From Streptomyces sp. LUP30 (GTDB lineage Bacteria > Actinomycetota > Actinomycetes > Streptomycetales > Streptomycetaceae), in assembly GCF_001746365.1 (NCBI RefSeq), contig NZ_MJAJ01000014.1, forward strand, positions 1,301 through 65,300: 64,000 nucleotides of DNA, in the 5' to 3' direction. The translations under genes were made by a program, and so were the position numbers. The notes below the pieces were generated by a model. The model ran no database searches. It was not told where the DNA came from and saw only the letters and a list, made by a program, of their open reading frames with translations. This document shows, one piece after another, positions 7,753 through 16,207 of the stretch (position 1 is its first letter; each line of letters starts with the position of its first letter).

Positions 7753-8718
7753 CTACGCGACCCTGACCACGTACTTGCCCTGGACGCCGCCCGCCTCCAG
7801 CGCCCGGTGTGCCGCTGCTGTCTCCTCCAGGGGGAAGACGGTGTCCACCGCAGGGCTCAGCTTTCCCTCGACCACATGGCGGGCGAGGTCGTCGAGCTCC
7901 ACCCACGTGGGATTGCCGCTGAAGAAGCGCACCCGGCCATGTCCGTGGACCATGCTGGCCGCGAGGTAGCCGAGCGACGCGGCGGGCCGTGTCAGGTCGA
8001 AGGCGATGGTGACCATGCGCCCGCCGGAATCCAGCAGGCGCCGGAAGGCCCGCAGGTCGGTTCCCGCGGTGTCCAGGACCACGTCGAAGCGGCCCAGTTC
8101 CGCCGGCCGCACGGTCCGGTGGTCGACGGCCTTGTGCGCGCCGAGCCCGCGGACGAAGTCGAGATTGGCTGCGCGGGCCAGGGCCGTGACCTCAGCGCCG
8201 TACGCCCGCCCGAGCTGGACAGCGGCGCTGCCGACGCCGCCCGCGGCACCCCGGACGAGAAGGCGTTCGCCGGGGCGCAGTCCGGCTTTGTCCCGCAGCG
8301 CGGTGACAGCCGTGGTGGCCACCGGCAGCGCGGCGGCGTCCACCAGGTCAAGGCCGTCGGGGAGCCGGCCGACCCGCTTTGCGGGCACGGTCACGAACTC
8401 GGCGGCGCTGCCGAACCCGGAGGTGATGCCCAAGACCCCCCACACGCGGTCGCCAGCCGTCAACCTTGTCACTCCGGTACCCAGTGCGGCGACTTCACCG
8501 GTGAAGTCCAAGCCGACGCGCTTGGGGAACGTCCGGCCGCCCAGGAGACGGAATCGGCCTGCACGTGCTGCCAGTTCACCGCCATTGACGCTGAACGCGC
8601 GCACCTTCACAAGGACCTCGCCGGGGGCCGGCTCGGGGCGCGGCACGCGGCCCGTGTAGAGCACGTCGGGGCCGCCGTAGCGGTCGTAGAGCACTGCCTT
8701 CATCATCCGGTCGTTCAT
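7753..8718 (-). CDS. NADP-dependent quinone oxidoreductase-like MDR protein
   Basis: A 321-residue medium-chain dehydrogenase/reductase without the zinc-binding cysteine cluster, as in quinone reductases and enoyl reductases. It shows the N-terminal GroES-like domain (GGPDVLYTGRVPRPEPAPGE, KRVGLDFTGEVAALG) and the nucleotide-binding loop RGAAGGVGSAAVQLGRAYGA, and ends GGVQGKYVVRVA. The ATG at 8718 has AAAGGTAG upstream; an alternative ATG lies at 8703. It is divergent from a TetR gene with a strong palindrome between them, so it is probably that repressor's target, induced by an electrophile or drug. Confidence 0.9.
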   Translation of the reverse strand: MNDRMMKAVLYDRYGGPDVLYTGRVPRPEPAPGEVLVKVRAFSVNGGELAARAGRFRLLGGRTFPKRVGLDFTGEVAALGTGVTRLTAGDRVWGVLGITSGFGSAAEFVTVPAKRVGRLPDGLDLVDAAALPVATTAVTALRDKAGLRPGERLLVRGAAGGVGSAAVQLGRAYGAEVTALARAANLDFVRGLGAHKAVDHRTVRPAELGRFDVVLDTAGTDLRAFRRLLDSGGRMVTIAFDLTRPAASLGYLAASMVHGHGRVRFFSGNPTWVELDDLARHVVEGKLSPAVDTVFPLEETAAAHRALEAGGVQGKYVVRVA

Positions 8719-8777
8719 CGTTCTACCTTTGCCGCCGAGGGGGATCGCAGGGGACTGGCACCGACCGTAAGCTCCTA

Positions 8778-8799
8778 AGCGGACGTGATCGTCCGCTTG
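8778..8799. promoter_or_regulatory. TetR operator
   Basis: A 22-bp inverted repeat with 9-bp perfect arms, AAGCGGACG and CGTCCGCTT, separated by TGAT. It lies 59 bp upstream of the quinone-reductase start and about 19 bp upstream of the TetR start. A partial repeat of the arm (AAGCGGA) follows at 8801. Typical for TetR autoregulation and repression of the divergent gene. Confidence 0.7.
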
Positions 8800-8817
8800 A
8801 AGCGGAAGTGAGAGACA

Positions 8818-9501
8818 GTGATGGCGGAATCCTCTCGGATCCCAGCCCGGGACGGAGTGCGGGCGGACGCCCGGCGCAACCGGGAGCGCGTCCTCGTGGC
8901 TGCCCGTGCGGTCTTCGCGGAGCACGGGATCGACGCGCCGATGGCGACTGTGGCCCGGCGGGCCGGGGTCGGCGTGGCGACGCTGTACCGGCATTTCCCG
9001 ACCCGGGACGCCCTGGTGCGGGGCGCGTTCGCGCAGCAGATGGAGACCTGCGCACGGGCCCTCACCGAGGCTCTGGCCGCCCCTGATCCATGGCAGGGGT
9101 TCCAGCAGCTGATCGAGACGGTCTGCGCCCTGCAACGGGAGGAACGCGGGTTCCCAGCCGCGTTCGTCGCGGCCTTCCCGGAAAGCACGTCGGAACACGT
9201 GCAGTCCCGCCAACGAGCCGAGCGGGAATTCACGACCCTGGTACGCAGGGCCCAGGCTTCGGGCGCGCTACGGCCCGACTTTCACCCTTCCGACCTTGCC
9301 GTGGTCCTGTTGGCACACTGCGGTCTGGTGACCGCCCTACCGGATGATGGTCCAGCGTCCCGGCGTCTGGTGGCCTATCTGCTCCAGTCGTTCCGCACCG
9401 ACACGGCCAACAAACCGCTACCCCCTCCGACTGTGCTGACATTGCGCAGCCTCCCGATTGCACCTGACAGCCCCCAGAGGCAGCGGGCCCCCAGAACCTG
9501 A
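8818..9501 (+). CDS. TetR-family repressor
   Basis: About 227 residues. The N-terminal HTH is canonical (RERVLVAARAVFAEHGIDAP, VARRAGVGVATLYRHFPTRD), and the C-terminal domain belongs to the type common in actinobacterial TetR proteins controlling oxidoreductases. The start is GTG at 8818 or the adjacent ATG at 8821. The last about 25 residues are Pro/Arg-rich and unlike the family, so the natural stop may have been lost. It faces the quinone-oxidoreductase gene across the operator at 8778-8799. Confidence 0.9.
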   Translation: MMAESSRIPARDGVRADARRNRERVLVAARAVFAEHGIDAPMATVARRAGVGVATLYRHFPTRDALVRGAFAQQMETCARALTEALAAPDPWQGFQQLIETVCALQREERGFPAAFVAAFPESTSEHVQSRQRAEREFTTLVRRAQASGALRPDFHPSDLAVVLLAHCGLVTALPDDGPASRRLVAYLLQSFRTDTANKPLPPPTVLTLRSLPIAPDSPQRQRAPRT

Positions 9502-9817
9502 CATGCAACGGCCCCTGCCGAAGGGCACGCCCAGTCCGGCATCCACTAACGATGAACGACCGGATGATGTTCGTAACAGGCCCTGGTCCCCCGCACCGCT
9601 TCCCTGCTCGGGCTTCCGAGCGCACTCTCCGGAGGTTTTAAGGAACAGGGCGAGCGCAGCGCCCGGTCTTGCCGTCCAGACCCGGCAGTGGAGAAGTGGT
9701 TGTGGCCGGCACACAGGTGGTCGTGGGGCCCTACGCTGGTCGTACACCCCGACTCCGGTTGGCTCACCGTGTCCCGGCCGCTGCTCCCGTAGGTGTGTGC
9801 CCGCGGCTGTACGTCTG
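9502..9817. other. No recognisable gene
   Basis: This 316-bp stretch between the TetR stop and the small leftward frame at 9818 contains open frames on both strands, but none has a start signal or recognisable motif. Confidence 0.4.
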
Positions 9818-9904
9818 TCAGATGACGCACGGCGTGCCGCCGGAGCGTCCTCGTGGTGGCGCGCCGTTGTGGGCGCCCTCCACCTCCCAGATGTTGCGGG
9901 TCAT
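9818..9904 (-). CDS. 28-residue peptide coupled to the XRE-cupin gene (hypothetical)
   Basis: The ATG of this short frame overlaps the stop of the upstream regulator as ATGA, the classic layout for translational coupling. The product starts MTRNIWEVEG and ends SGGTPCVI, with one cysteine three residues from the C-terminus. No family is recognised. It could be a genuine coupled peptide or a chance frame; the overlap and the absence of another gene downstream are the only support. Confidence 0.35.
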   Translation of the reverse strand: MTRNIWEVEGAHNGAPPRGRSGGTPCVI

Positions 9905-10536
9905 GATGTTGTTGCGGGTGGGTGTGGGGCGGGCGGCGGGGCGAGATCCGTTGTGGACGGTCTGGTGCGGACGATGGCCTGGTCTCCTCGTGGACCGAAA
10001 AGGTGCAGGATCTCCACGGTGCTCGTGTCCGCGGGGCCGAACCAGTGGGGCTCGGTGGTGTCGAACTCGGCCACTTCGCCGGGCCGCAGCGTGAAGTCCT
10101 GCGCCCCGAGGATGAGGCGTAGGCGACCGGCGAGGACATAGAGCCATTCGTAGCCTTCGTGGGTGACCGTTTCCGGCTGGCGGGGGGTCAGTACCTGCTT
10201 GAAGACCTGCACTCGGCCCGGGTACTGGGTCAGCGGTACGAGGACGCTGCCGCGCTCCTTGTGCAGGGGGCGGAGGTGCACCCGAGGGTCACCGCTGGCG
10301 GGCGCCGCCACCAGTTGGTCGAGCGCGACGCGGTGGGTCCGTGCCAGCGGGATGAGCAGGTCCAGCGTCGGCTGTCGTTTGCCGGATTCCACCCGGGACA
10401 GTGTGCTGACCGAGATCCCGGTAGCGGCCGCGAGTGCCTCGAGCGTGAGTCCCCGTTCCCGGCGCAGCATGCGCAGCCGGGGCCCGATGCCATCGAGAAT
10501 CTGTTCCAGCTCCGCATTCCTGGCTCCTGTGTTCAC
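9901..10536 (-). CDS. XRE-family regulator with C-terminal cupin domain
   Basis: A 211-residue protein. It has an N-terminal Cro/C1-type HTH (LRMLRRERGLTLEALAAATG, SVSTLSRVESGKRQPTLDLL) and a C-terminal cupin_2 sensor (HEGYEWLYVLAGRLRLILG, LRPGEVAEFDTTEPHWFGPA). This architecture is common in regulators of efflux or small-molecule catabolism. The start is taken as GTG 10536. No good Shine-Dalgarno precedes it, so the transcript may be leaderless. It is divergent from a DHA2-type exporter with a TTTTGC/GCAAAA inverted repeat between them, so it probably controls that pump. Confidence 0.88.
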   Translation of the reverse strand: MNTGARNAELEQILDGIGPRLRMLRRERGLTLEALAAATGISVSTLSRVESGKRQPTLDLLIPLARTHRVALDQLVAAPASGDPRVHLRPLHKERGSVLVPLTQYPGRVQVFKQVLTPRQPETVTHEGYEWLYVLAGRLRLILGAQDFTLRPGEVAEFDTTEPHWFGPADTSTVEILHLFGPRGDQAIVRTRPSTTDLAPPPAPHPPATTS

Positions 10537-10544
10537 GGATTCAT

Positions 10545-10563
10545 TTTTGCAGTATTCGCAAAA
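10545..10563. promoter_or_regulatory. Candidate operator of the XRE-cupin regulator
   Basis: TTTTGC and GCAAAA form an inverted repeat with a 7-bp spacer, an AT-rich island 9 bp upstream of the regulator start and 70 bp upstream of the exporter start. It is placed to control both genes. Confidence 0.45.
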
Positions 10564-10632
10564 TTGATGGGCTGCGGGTGTCGTTCGGGCTGAGCCTTGC
10601 CGGGCACTGTTCCCGGACATCAGAGGTAGACC

Positions 10633-12087
10633 GTGACCGCGACGACACCCCCTGTTCAACCCATGCTGAGTGCGCGCAGACGCTGGACGGTACTCGCCGT
10701 CTGCTGCCTGAGCATGTTCCTGGTGGGCCTGGACACCACCATCGTCAATGTGGGTCTGCCGGCCATAGGGCGCGGCCTGGGTGTCGTTACGCGCGGTCTC
10801 GAATGGATCGTGGACGCCTACACCCTCGTCCTGGCCAGTCTCCTGATCTCCTCCGGCGCACTGGCGGATCGCTTCGGGCGCCGCCGGGTGTTCCAGTGCG
10901 GGCTGGCCGCGTTCGGCGCGGCCTCGCTGGTCTGCGCGCTCGCCCCGTCGGCGGGCGTACTCATCGCGGCCCGCGCTCTGCAGGGCATCGGTGCCTCGAT
11001 GCTCAGCCCCGTGGCGCTTGCGATCGTGGTGAACGCGATGCCGGGCCCGAAGGAACGGGCGCAGGCGATCGGCATCTGGGCTTCAGTGTTCGGGCTGAGT
11101 ATGGCCGCTGGTCCCGTCACGGGCGGTGCGCTGCTCGCGGGGCTAGGCTGGCGCGCGCTGTTCTGGATCAACGCACCGGTTATCGCAGCCGCTCTGCTGC
11201 TCAGTGCGGTGTTCGTGCCGGAGTCCCGGGCACCGCGGGCCCGGCGCCTTGACCTGCCCGGCCAGGTCCTGCTGACCGTGGTCCTCGCAGTCGTGGTCGG
11301 AGTGCTGATCGAAGGGCCTCGCATCGGCTGGACGTCGCCTGCGGCGCTGGCAGGATACGCAGGGGCTACTGTGGCGACGGCCGGATTCGTCTGGGTCGAG
11401 TCCCACCGACGCGAGCCGCTGATGGATCCGCGGATCTTCAGGAGCCCGGTCTTCAGCGGTGCCATCCTGGGCGCGGTGGCGGTCTTCGTCGCCCTGACCA
11501 TGACACTGCTACTGAACACCCTCTACCTGCAGCACACCCGGGAATGGACGCCGCTGGCCGCCGGAGTGGCGACCTTGCCCTTGGCCGTTGGAGCGACTGT
11601 CTGCGCCCCTTGGTCCGGCCGCATGGTCGGGCGCACGGGACCGCGGCTGCCGCTGCTCCTTGCCGGTGGGTTCATCACGGCCGGCGGGCTCTGCCTGGTC
11701 CGGCTCACTCCACACACGAGCGTGCTCCTGCTTCTGGCCGCATACTCGCTCATCGGCGTCGGGTTCGGCTTCGCCAACGCCCCGATCACCAACACCGCGG
11801 TCAATGGACTGCCACCCGCCCGTGCAGGCGTGGCCGGGGCGATCACCTCCACCGCACGGCAACTCGGCTCCGCCCTCGGCATCGCTCTCGCCGGCGGCCT
11901 GGTCACGGCCGCCAGCCCGACGGGTCTCGCATACGCGTCCCGCCCGGGCTGGATCCTGGTCGCCACCTGTGGCGTGCTGGTCTTCCTCGTCGCCCACGTA
12001 TCACGGCCGAAGGAGGCCACCCCGGACCTCGCCTCCCGCAAGCGCGGTGAGCGGCGTGACTCACCGCAACGCACCGTTGTCCGTTGA
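10633..12087 (+). CDS. MFS drug:H+ antiporter, DHA2 (14-TM, EmrB/QacA) family
   Basis: A 484-residue membrane protein. Motif D1-like LDTTIVNVGLPAIGRGLG is in TM1, motif A (ALADRFGRRRVFQCG) is in the first cytoplasmic loop, and antiporter motif C is represented by GLSMAAGPVTGGAL in TM5. Length and the number of hydrophobic segments fit the 14-helix class that exports lipophilic drugs using the proton gradient. The GTG start at 10633 is preceded by AGAGGTAG. It is divergent from the XRE-cupin regulator, its likely controller. The hydrophilic C-terminus ends RRDSPQRTVVR. Confidence 0.92.
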   Translation: MTATTPPVQPMLSARRRWTVLAVCCLSMFLVGLDTTIVNVGLPAIGRGLGVVTRGLEWIVDAYTLVLASLLISSGALADRFGRRRVFQCGLAAFGAASLVCALAPSAGVLIAARALQGIGASMLSPVALAIVVNAMPGPKERAQAIGIWASVFGLSMAAGPVTGGALLAGLGWRALFWINAPVIAAALLLSAVFVPESRAPRARRLDLPGQVLLTVVLAVVVGVLIEGPRIGWTSPAALAGYAGATVATAGFVWVESHRREPLMDPRIFRSPVFSGAILGAVAVFVALTMTLLLNTLYLQHTREWTPLAAGVATLPLAVGATVCAPWSGRMVGRTGPRLPLLLAGGFITAGGLCLVRLTPHTSVLLLLAAYSLIGVGFGFANAPITNTAVNGLPPARAGVAGAITSTARQLGSALGIALAGGLVTAASPTGLAYASRPGWILVATCGVLVFLVAHVSRPKEATPDLASRKRGERRDSPQRTVVR

Positions 12088-12204
12088 GGGTGCCCTCGTC
12101 AGCGTCGAGCACGGCGGCCACGCCGAGGGGCACGGTCAGCGCACCCTCGCAGTGCCCGAAGCCGAGCTCCCGCACCGACCGCTCCGGCCGCGTCACCCCC
12201 GGGG

Positions 12205-12569
12205 TGAGCATGGTCGGCCTGGCCCGCATCGACGAAGGCATCCGCAACCTGCGCGTCCGCGGCGGGCACTACGGCGACCCCGACGGCGGCAAGCCCCTGC
12301 ACTGGATGATCAACAAGACCGTTGAGGCCCAGCATCGGGCCGCGGTCTGCCCGGGCACCGCACCGGCAGACATGCGACGCGCCGGACGCACCTCGTGCGA
12401 CGAATACCCCTTCGCCTCCACCTACGAAGGCGGCACCACCCTGCCCGCCGCACAGCGGGAGATCACCTGGGTCAAGGTCCAGGAGAACAAGCCCCAGGGT
12501 GGACGCATCACCGCCTGGCGCGGCCAGTTGCACGTCATGGACCACGACCCCTTCTACGCCATCGCCTGA
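12205..12569 (+). pseudogene. NucA/NucB-type secreted DNase domain, N-terminally truncated
   Basis: The frame ending at TGA 12569 encodes the C-terminal part of a NucA/NucB-like domain. RAGRTSCDEYPFASTYEGG carries the CDEYPFAS motif with the catalytic Asp-Glu pair, followed by PQGGRITAWRGQLHVMDHD. Full-length proteins have a signal peptide and a further N-terminal region, none of which is present. The frame begins within or just after the MFS gene with unrelated sequence. It retains its own terminator, so a larger secreted-nuclease gene was probably cut by deletion. Confidence 0.65.
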
Positions 12570-12596
12570 GCGCCGATACAATCCCGCCGGCCACCG

Positions 12597-12629
12597 CGCC
12601 CCTTTCCCACGTCACCCGGGAAAGGGGCG
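12597..12629 (+). terminator. Rho-independent-type hairpin
   Basis: A perfect 12-bp stem, CGCCCCTTTCCC / GGGAAAGGGGCG, with a 9-nt loop, 27 bp after the NucA/NucB relic stop. No T-tract follows, which is usual in Streptomyces. Confidence 0.75.
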
Positions 12630-12655
12630 TCAGGCCGTTTCCAGGGAGGCAACTC

Positions 12656-13234
12656 ATGCTGGTACGCACGTCCTCGTTCACCGTCGATCTCGGTGAGAAC
12701 GGCTACCTCGTCGGTTTCACCGACGACTACGACTACCCGGCCGAAATGCCCTTCGGATGGCGCTGCGGCCCGGCCACGGACGCAGGCGTCGTCGTCATGA
12801 CCACCACCGACACCGGCCCCCTCCAGCTGACCGTCGAGGTCCACGACTCCCCGCCGCCCCCGGTATCCGGCGGCGCCTGGGACCCGGCAGAGGAAATGAG
12901 CCTGCGCACCGAACTGCCCACCTTGTGCCTGGCGACCCTGGAACAGGGGGACATCCTCGACGCCTGGCCGGCGGACGAGGGTCCCCTCGACATCCCGCCT
13001 TCCCCGGACGGCGGCGAATGGGTGCGCATGCGCCTGTACTGCCACGCCGACGACCCCGAACCCGGCGTCGGCGACCACGGCGAACACCACCTCATCCAGT
13101 TCTGGCGCGCACCCCGGACACCCCCGGAGCACCCGGAGATCACCGACACAGACCGGCAAGCCCGCGCCGAATACGCCGCAGACAGGGCCACGCCCGTGGA
13201 CGACTTCACTATCAGCTATCCCGATCTGACATAG
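12656..13234 (+). CDS. Conserved-looking acidic hypothetical protein (192 aa)
   Basis: A soluble, acidic protein starting MLVRTSSFTVDLGENGYLVG and ending DDFTISYPDL, with no signal peptide or membrane segment. GGGAGGC ribosome-binding site about 10 bp upstream supports the ATG at 12656. Mixed beta-rich segments (GVVVMTTTDTGPLQLTVEVH, GEWVRMRLYCHADD) suggest a beta-sandwich, but I recognise no family. Codon use is strongly GC3-biased, so it is a genuine Streptomyces gene. It stands alone between a terminator and a gene-poor region. Confidence 0.6.
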   Translation: MLVRTSSFTVDLGENGYLVGFTDDYDYPAEMPFGWRCGPATDAGVVVMTTTDTGPLQLTVEVHDSPPPPVSGGAWDPAEEMSLRTELPTLCLATLEQGDILDAWPADEGPLDIPPSPDGGEWVRMRLYCHADDPEPGVGDHGEHHLIQFWRAPRTPPEHPEITDTDRQARAEYAADRATPVDDFTISYPDLT

Positions 13235-13858
13235 GAGGCGGGGAAGTTGGGGAAAGTGCGCCCGGATCCGCGGCAACCAGGCCGCTTCCGCACCTTCGGC
13301 TCGGAGCGGACGAGGGCGGGGTCAGGCCGCACTCCGGTCGTGGTAGTGGCGGACGATCTCGTCGAACGCGGCTCGGCCGGCGTCATCGAGGGGCGCCCTC
13401 CGACCGAATGACGCCTTCCGGCCGCCGGCGCCGACGAGTCGGCGAGCATTCCGCCTCCTTGCGCTACAGATCTTCAACGCGATGGAACCGTTGCCTACCG
13501 GGACGTGAACGCCTCCGCCGAAGACCGCCGGATCTTCGTGGTCCACCGCGGCTACGGCAACCGCGCGGCCGGCACGACGCCGCCGCGATAGAGGCCCTCA
13601 CCTCCGCCGAAAAGACGCGCAGCCGGGACGGCCAGGGCCACCGGATCGGCGAACACCTCCATCGCGCCCAGCACCCAGCGCCTTCCCGGACGTTGGGCAC
13701 TGGGCTCGACGCACCTGCCTTACTCCTCCTCATCGCCGTCCTCGGGCGCTCTCGGGTCGCGCAGCGGGCGTAGGCCCTGGCCGGGGCAGCTGGCTTTAGT
13801 GTTGAACGGAGGTTGATATGCCGGTTCCTGCCGGTCCGGGAGCCCCCCACGACGCTGG
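13235..13858. other. Gene-poor region with unrecognised relics
   Basis: About 620 bp with no convincing gene. Short coding-like pieces occur, for example a leftward segment ending FDEIVRHYHDRSAA at 13324 and a rightward one around 13490-13580, but each is cut by stops and none matches a family I know. Confidence 0.4.
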
Positions 13859-13882
13859 GCGGCTCCCGGATCCGTGAGCCGC
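13859..13882 (-). terminator. Hairpin downstream of the GH54-type gene
   Basis: GCGGCTC and GAGCCGC form a 7-bp stem with a 10-nt loop, 34 bp downstream of the arabinofuranosidase stop on its strand. Confidence 0.55.
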
Positions 13883-13915
13883 CCGGCCGGACGCGCCCAC
13901 GGGTTGGGTAGGTCG

Positions 13916-15472
13916 TCAGCTCCAGGGGGATGCGGTGAGCCAACTGGTGTCCTGGGCCCACGACGTCGTGGAGTCCCAGGCGTTGGTGCCGCCGTTGCTG
14001 GCGATGTAGGCCGTGTAGTTGTAGTGGCGGATGTACTTCGTCGGGAAGTTGGCGGACTGGAAGGAGGTGCCGACGCCGCTGTTGCCAGTGGTGGGGCAGA
14101 AGGTGGCGTCCTTCGCGAACGCGCTGCCGCCGTCGTCGAAGTTCAGGTTGAGCTGGTAGTTGAAGTGGCGCAGGAACTGGCCGGGCTTGTCGACGGACTC
14201 GAAGGACAGGCAGGAGGCGTTGGCCAGGCCTGCGCGGACGATCCAGGTGGCGTCCGCCTTGTCGGTGGCCGAGCTGGCGGAGGTGATGTTGGAGATGGCG
14301 ACCTTGGTGTCCGTGTCGTTGTGGCGCAGGTAGTGCGAAGTGCAGCAGGGCGAGGTGGTGGCCTTCAGGGAGATCCGGGAGCCAGGGGTCAGTGAGCCGG
14401 TGCTGGTCGAGCCGCTGTCGTAGCCGGCGGCGGTGATGTTGGCCTGGACGGCGTCCTCGGTGGCGTTCGAGGGGTAGCCCGAGGTCATGACGCCTTCGTA
14501 GAAGGTGCCCTGGGCCCACTTGCTGTTGTCACCTCCGATGCCGAGGATGATCGCGCCTTCCTTGCTCATCGGGTTGTAGCCGCCGGCGGTGGGACGTATT
14601 CCGTTGTAGTAGGTGGACAGGCCGCCCGACTGGGCGCTGCCGCCGCGCAGGGCCCACTGGTTCGCGCCGCCCTTGAGCATGGCGGTCAGGAAACGGTTGT
14701 CGACGCTCGGGTCACCCGCGTTGAAGCCGCGGTTGACCCCGGAGAACAGGCCGTTCTCCTGGTCGGCCATGACCCAGGGGCCGTTGCCGCTGCCCCAGCC
14801 CCAGTCCTTGCTGTTGCCGAAGTACAGGGCCTCCATGTGGCCGTTGCCGGTGTCCAGGTTGTTGGTCTCGGCGTTGCCGTAGTCGAAGCAGCAGCCGCCG
14901 TTGAAGTGCTTGCCGTTGAAGATGGCGTACATGCCCTCGGGCTGGTCGCCGGTGGCGATGCCGTTGGTGTTGTTGTTGCGGTAACCGGTGCCGGGGGCGA
15001 TGTAGACGCCGTACGCCTTGTGTCCACCGACGGTGACCGGCGCCTCGATGGCGTTGGCCAGGTTGTCCGGCCCGGGGGCGGCTCCGCCCCCGGGTGCCTG
15101 GGTGAGGTTGTTGCCCTTGGGGGACTGGTCGTAGATGACGGTGATGACGCAGGTGGTGTTCGCGCAGAAGGAGTCCTGCGCGGCGGCGTCGGCGACGCCG
15201 CCGGCGGTCAGCGGGACGATGTCCTTGGTCGTGTTGTCGGAGGCGCGCCTGACCTGGTACAGCCGGCCGGTGTACGCCCCGTACAGGGCGCGGGTGGTGC
15301 TGTGCGCGGCCACGCAGGGAGTGCCGCCCGCGGCGTAGATGTCACATGGCCCCTGGGTGGCAGCCTGCGAGGGGGCGGCCGTGGCGGTGAGCAGGCCGGC
15401 GGCGAGCGCAGCCGTGGCGCCGGCCGCGAGCAGTGCGCGTCTGACGCCTCGTATCCACGGTGGCTTGATCAT
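13916..15472 (-). CDS. Secreted alpha-L-arabinofuranosidase, GH54 (AbfB type) with CBM42
   Basis: A 518-residue secreted enzyme that removes arabinose side chains from arabinoxylan and arabinan. The signal peptide has a basic MIKPPWIRGVRR start, an Ala/Leu core and an APSQAA cleavage region. The catalytic AbfB domain follows (GPCDIYAAGGTPCVAAHSTT; GGCCFDYGNAETNN with its vicinal Cys pair; SKDWGWGSGNGPWVMADQEN). After a SGSTSTG linker comes the CBM42 arabinose-binding beta-trefoil with repeated YLRHND, FLRHFNYQLNLN and YIRHYNY motifs. The ATG at 15472 is used because GAAGGAG lies 6 bp upstream. A sigma-70-like promoter is at 15737-15765, giving a leader of about 250 nt that contains a CBM42-like relic. 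Confidence 0.93.
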   Translation of the reverse strand: MIKPPWIRGVRRALLAAGATAALAAGLLTATAAPSQAATQGPCDIYAAGGTPCVAAHSTTRALYGAYTGRLYQVRRASDNTTKDIVPLTAGGVADAAAQDSFCANTTCVITVIYDQSPKGNNLTQAPGGGAAPGPDNLANAIEAPVTVGGHKAYGVYIAPGTGYRNNNTNGIATGDQPEGMYAIFNGKHFNGGCCFDYGNAETNNLDTGNGHMEALYFGNSKDWGWGSGNGPWVMADQENGLFSGVNRGFNAGDPSVDNRFLTAMLKGGANQWALRGGSAQSGGLSTYYNGIRPTAGGYNPMSKEGAIILGIGGDNSKWAQGTFYEGVMTSGYPSNATEDAVQANITAAGYDSGSTSTGSLTPGSRISLKATTSPCCTSHYLRHNDTDTKVAISNITSASSATDKADATWIVRAGLANASCLSFESVDKPGQFLRHFNYQLNLNFDDGGSAFAKDATFCPTTGNSGVGTSFQSANFPTKYIRHYNYTAYIASNGGTNAWDSTTSWAQDTSWLTASPWS

Positions 15473-15597
15473 GAAGAACTCCTTCAAGGTGGGTTGAGGG
15501 TGGGCGTCGACGAACCCTTGGGGTCCGGCCGTGCGGACGGTGCGGGTTGCGCTGACACCTTCGTGCCGGTGAGGTTCCGGTCGTTTCCGGCGCCGGG

Positions 15598-15710
15598 TCA
15601 GGGGTGGGGGCGGATGTACTCGGCCGGGTGGTTGGAGGACTGGAGGGAGTAACCGGTGCCGCTGTTGTCCTGGCTGTCAGCAGCAAGTCCGAGATATCGA
15701 ACGGTGTGCG
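15598..15710 (-). pseudogene. CBM42-like C-terminal relic in the GH54 leader
   Basis: Leftward translation ending at TGA (complement of 15598-15600) gives RYLGLAADSQDNSGTGYSLQ then SSNHPAEYIRPHP. This resembles the NSGVGTSFQSANFPTKYIRH segment of the CBM42 encoded by the adjacent gene. The open frame has no start. It suggests that a tandem arabinofuranosidase or CBM copy was deleted, leaving its promoter in front of the remaining gene. Confidence 0.5.
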
Positions 15711-15736
15711 GAATTGCGAACTGTGAACCGCGCTCG

Positions 15737-15765
15737 AAGATAGGATCCGGCTAACGACTCGTCAA
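15737..15765 (-). promoter_or_regulatory. Sigma-70-like promoter for the GH54-type gene
   Basis: On the minus strand, TTGACG (15765-15760) and TATCTT (15742-15737) are separated by 17 bp, close to the vegetative SigA consensus. An AACTGACCAGTT inverted repeat (15769-15780) lies just upstream and could bind a regulator. Confidence 0.6.
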
Positions 15766-15780
15766 TGGAACTGACCAGTT

Positions 15781-16159
15781 AAGTTCCGATTGGTTCCCGC
15801 CCGCCACCGCCCCCGCCATCCGGCCGGCGCCCTCAGCATCCGGCCTGAGCCGGGCGCGTGCGGCTCGCCCATCGATGTGACGGCCGACCGCAATCCGTCC
15901 CTGGCCCCCGGTGGGCCTGCGCCGAGCCGTTCCCGCCGAAGCGCTGACGCCGCACGACGCATGCCGTTCGAACCGGTACGCCGCAAACTCGGTACCCGAC
16001 GGAGAGCGTGGCGTCGGCCATCTGTGCTGAACCATGGCGCTGCAAACGTGCACGGTGGCAAACGATGGGCAGCCCAGGCCGGGACGCCTTCACGAAGTGC
16101 TGTGACCGTGAAGGTTCGCCCGGTTGGGCGCTGATGTGGCGGGTGGCAGGATTCGGCGT
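15781..16159. other. No recognisable gene
   Basis: 380 bp between the GH54 promoter and the GNAT/IS256 relics. Open frames on both strands lack starts and motifs. Confidence 0.4.
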
Positions 16160-16207
16160 ATGGCTGACAGCGATTACTCGTTACGGATGGCAACGGCTGA
16201 CGACGCG
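16160..16207 (+). pseudogene. GNAT acetyltransferase N-terminal stub
   Basis: An ATG at 16160 opens MADSDYSLRMATADDAG, the usual first strand and turn of GCN5-type acetyltransferases. It then breaks off where IS256 sequence begins. It contains a TTA codon. Only the first 17 codons survive. Confidence 0.4.

Noticed and set aside
12084..12569. 161-residue frame starting at TTG 12084 as an intact NucA/NucB gene
   Set aside because: The first 40 codons lack a signal peptide and look out of frame; only the C-terminal domain piece is credible.
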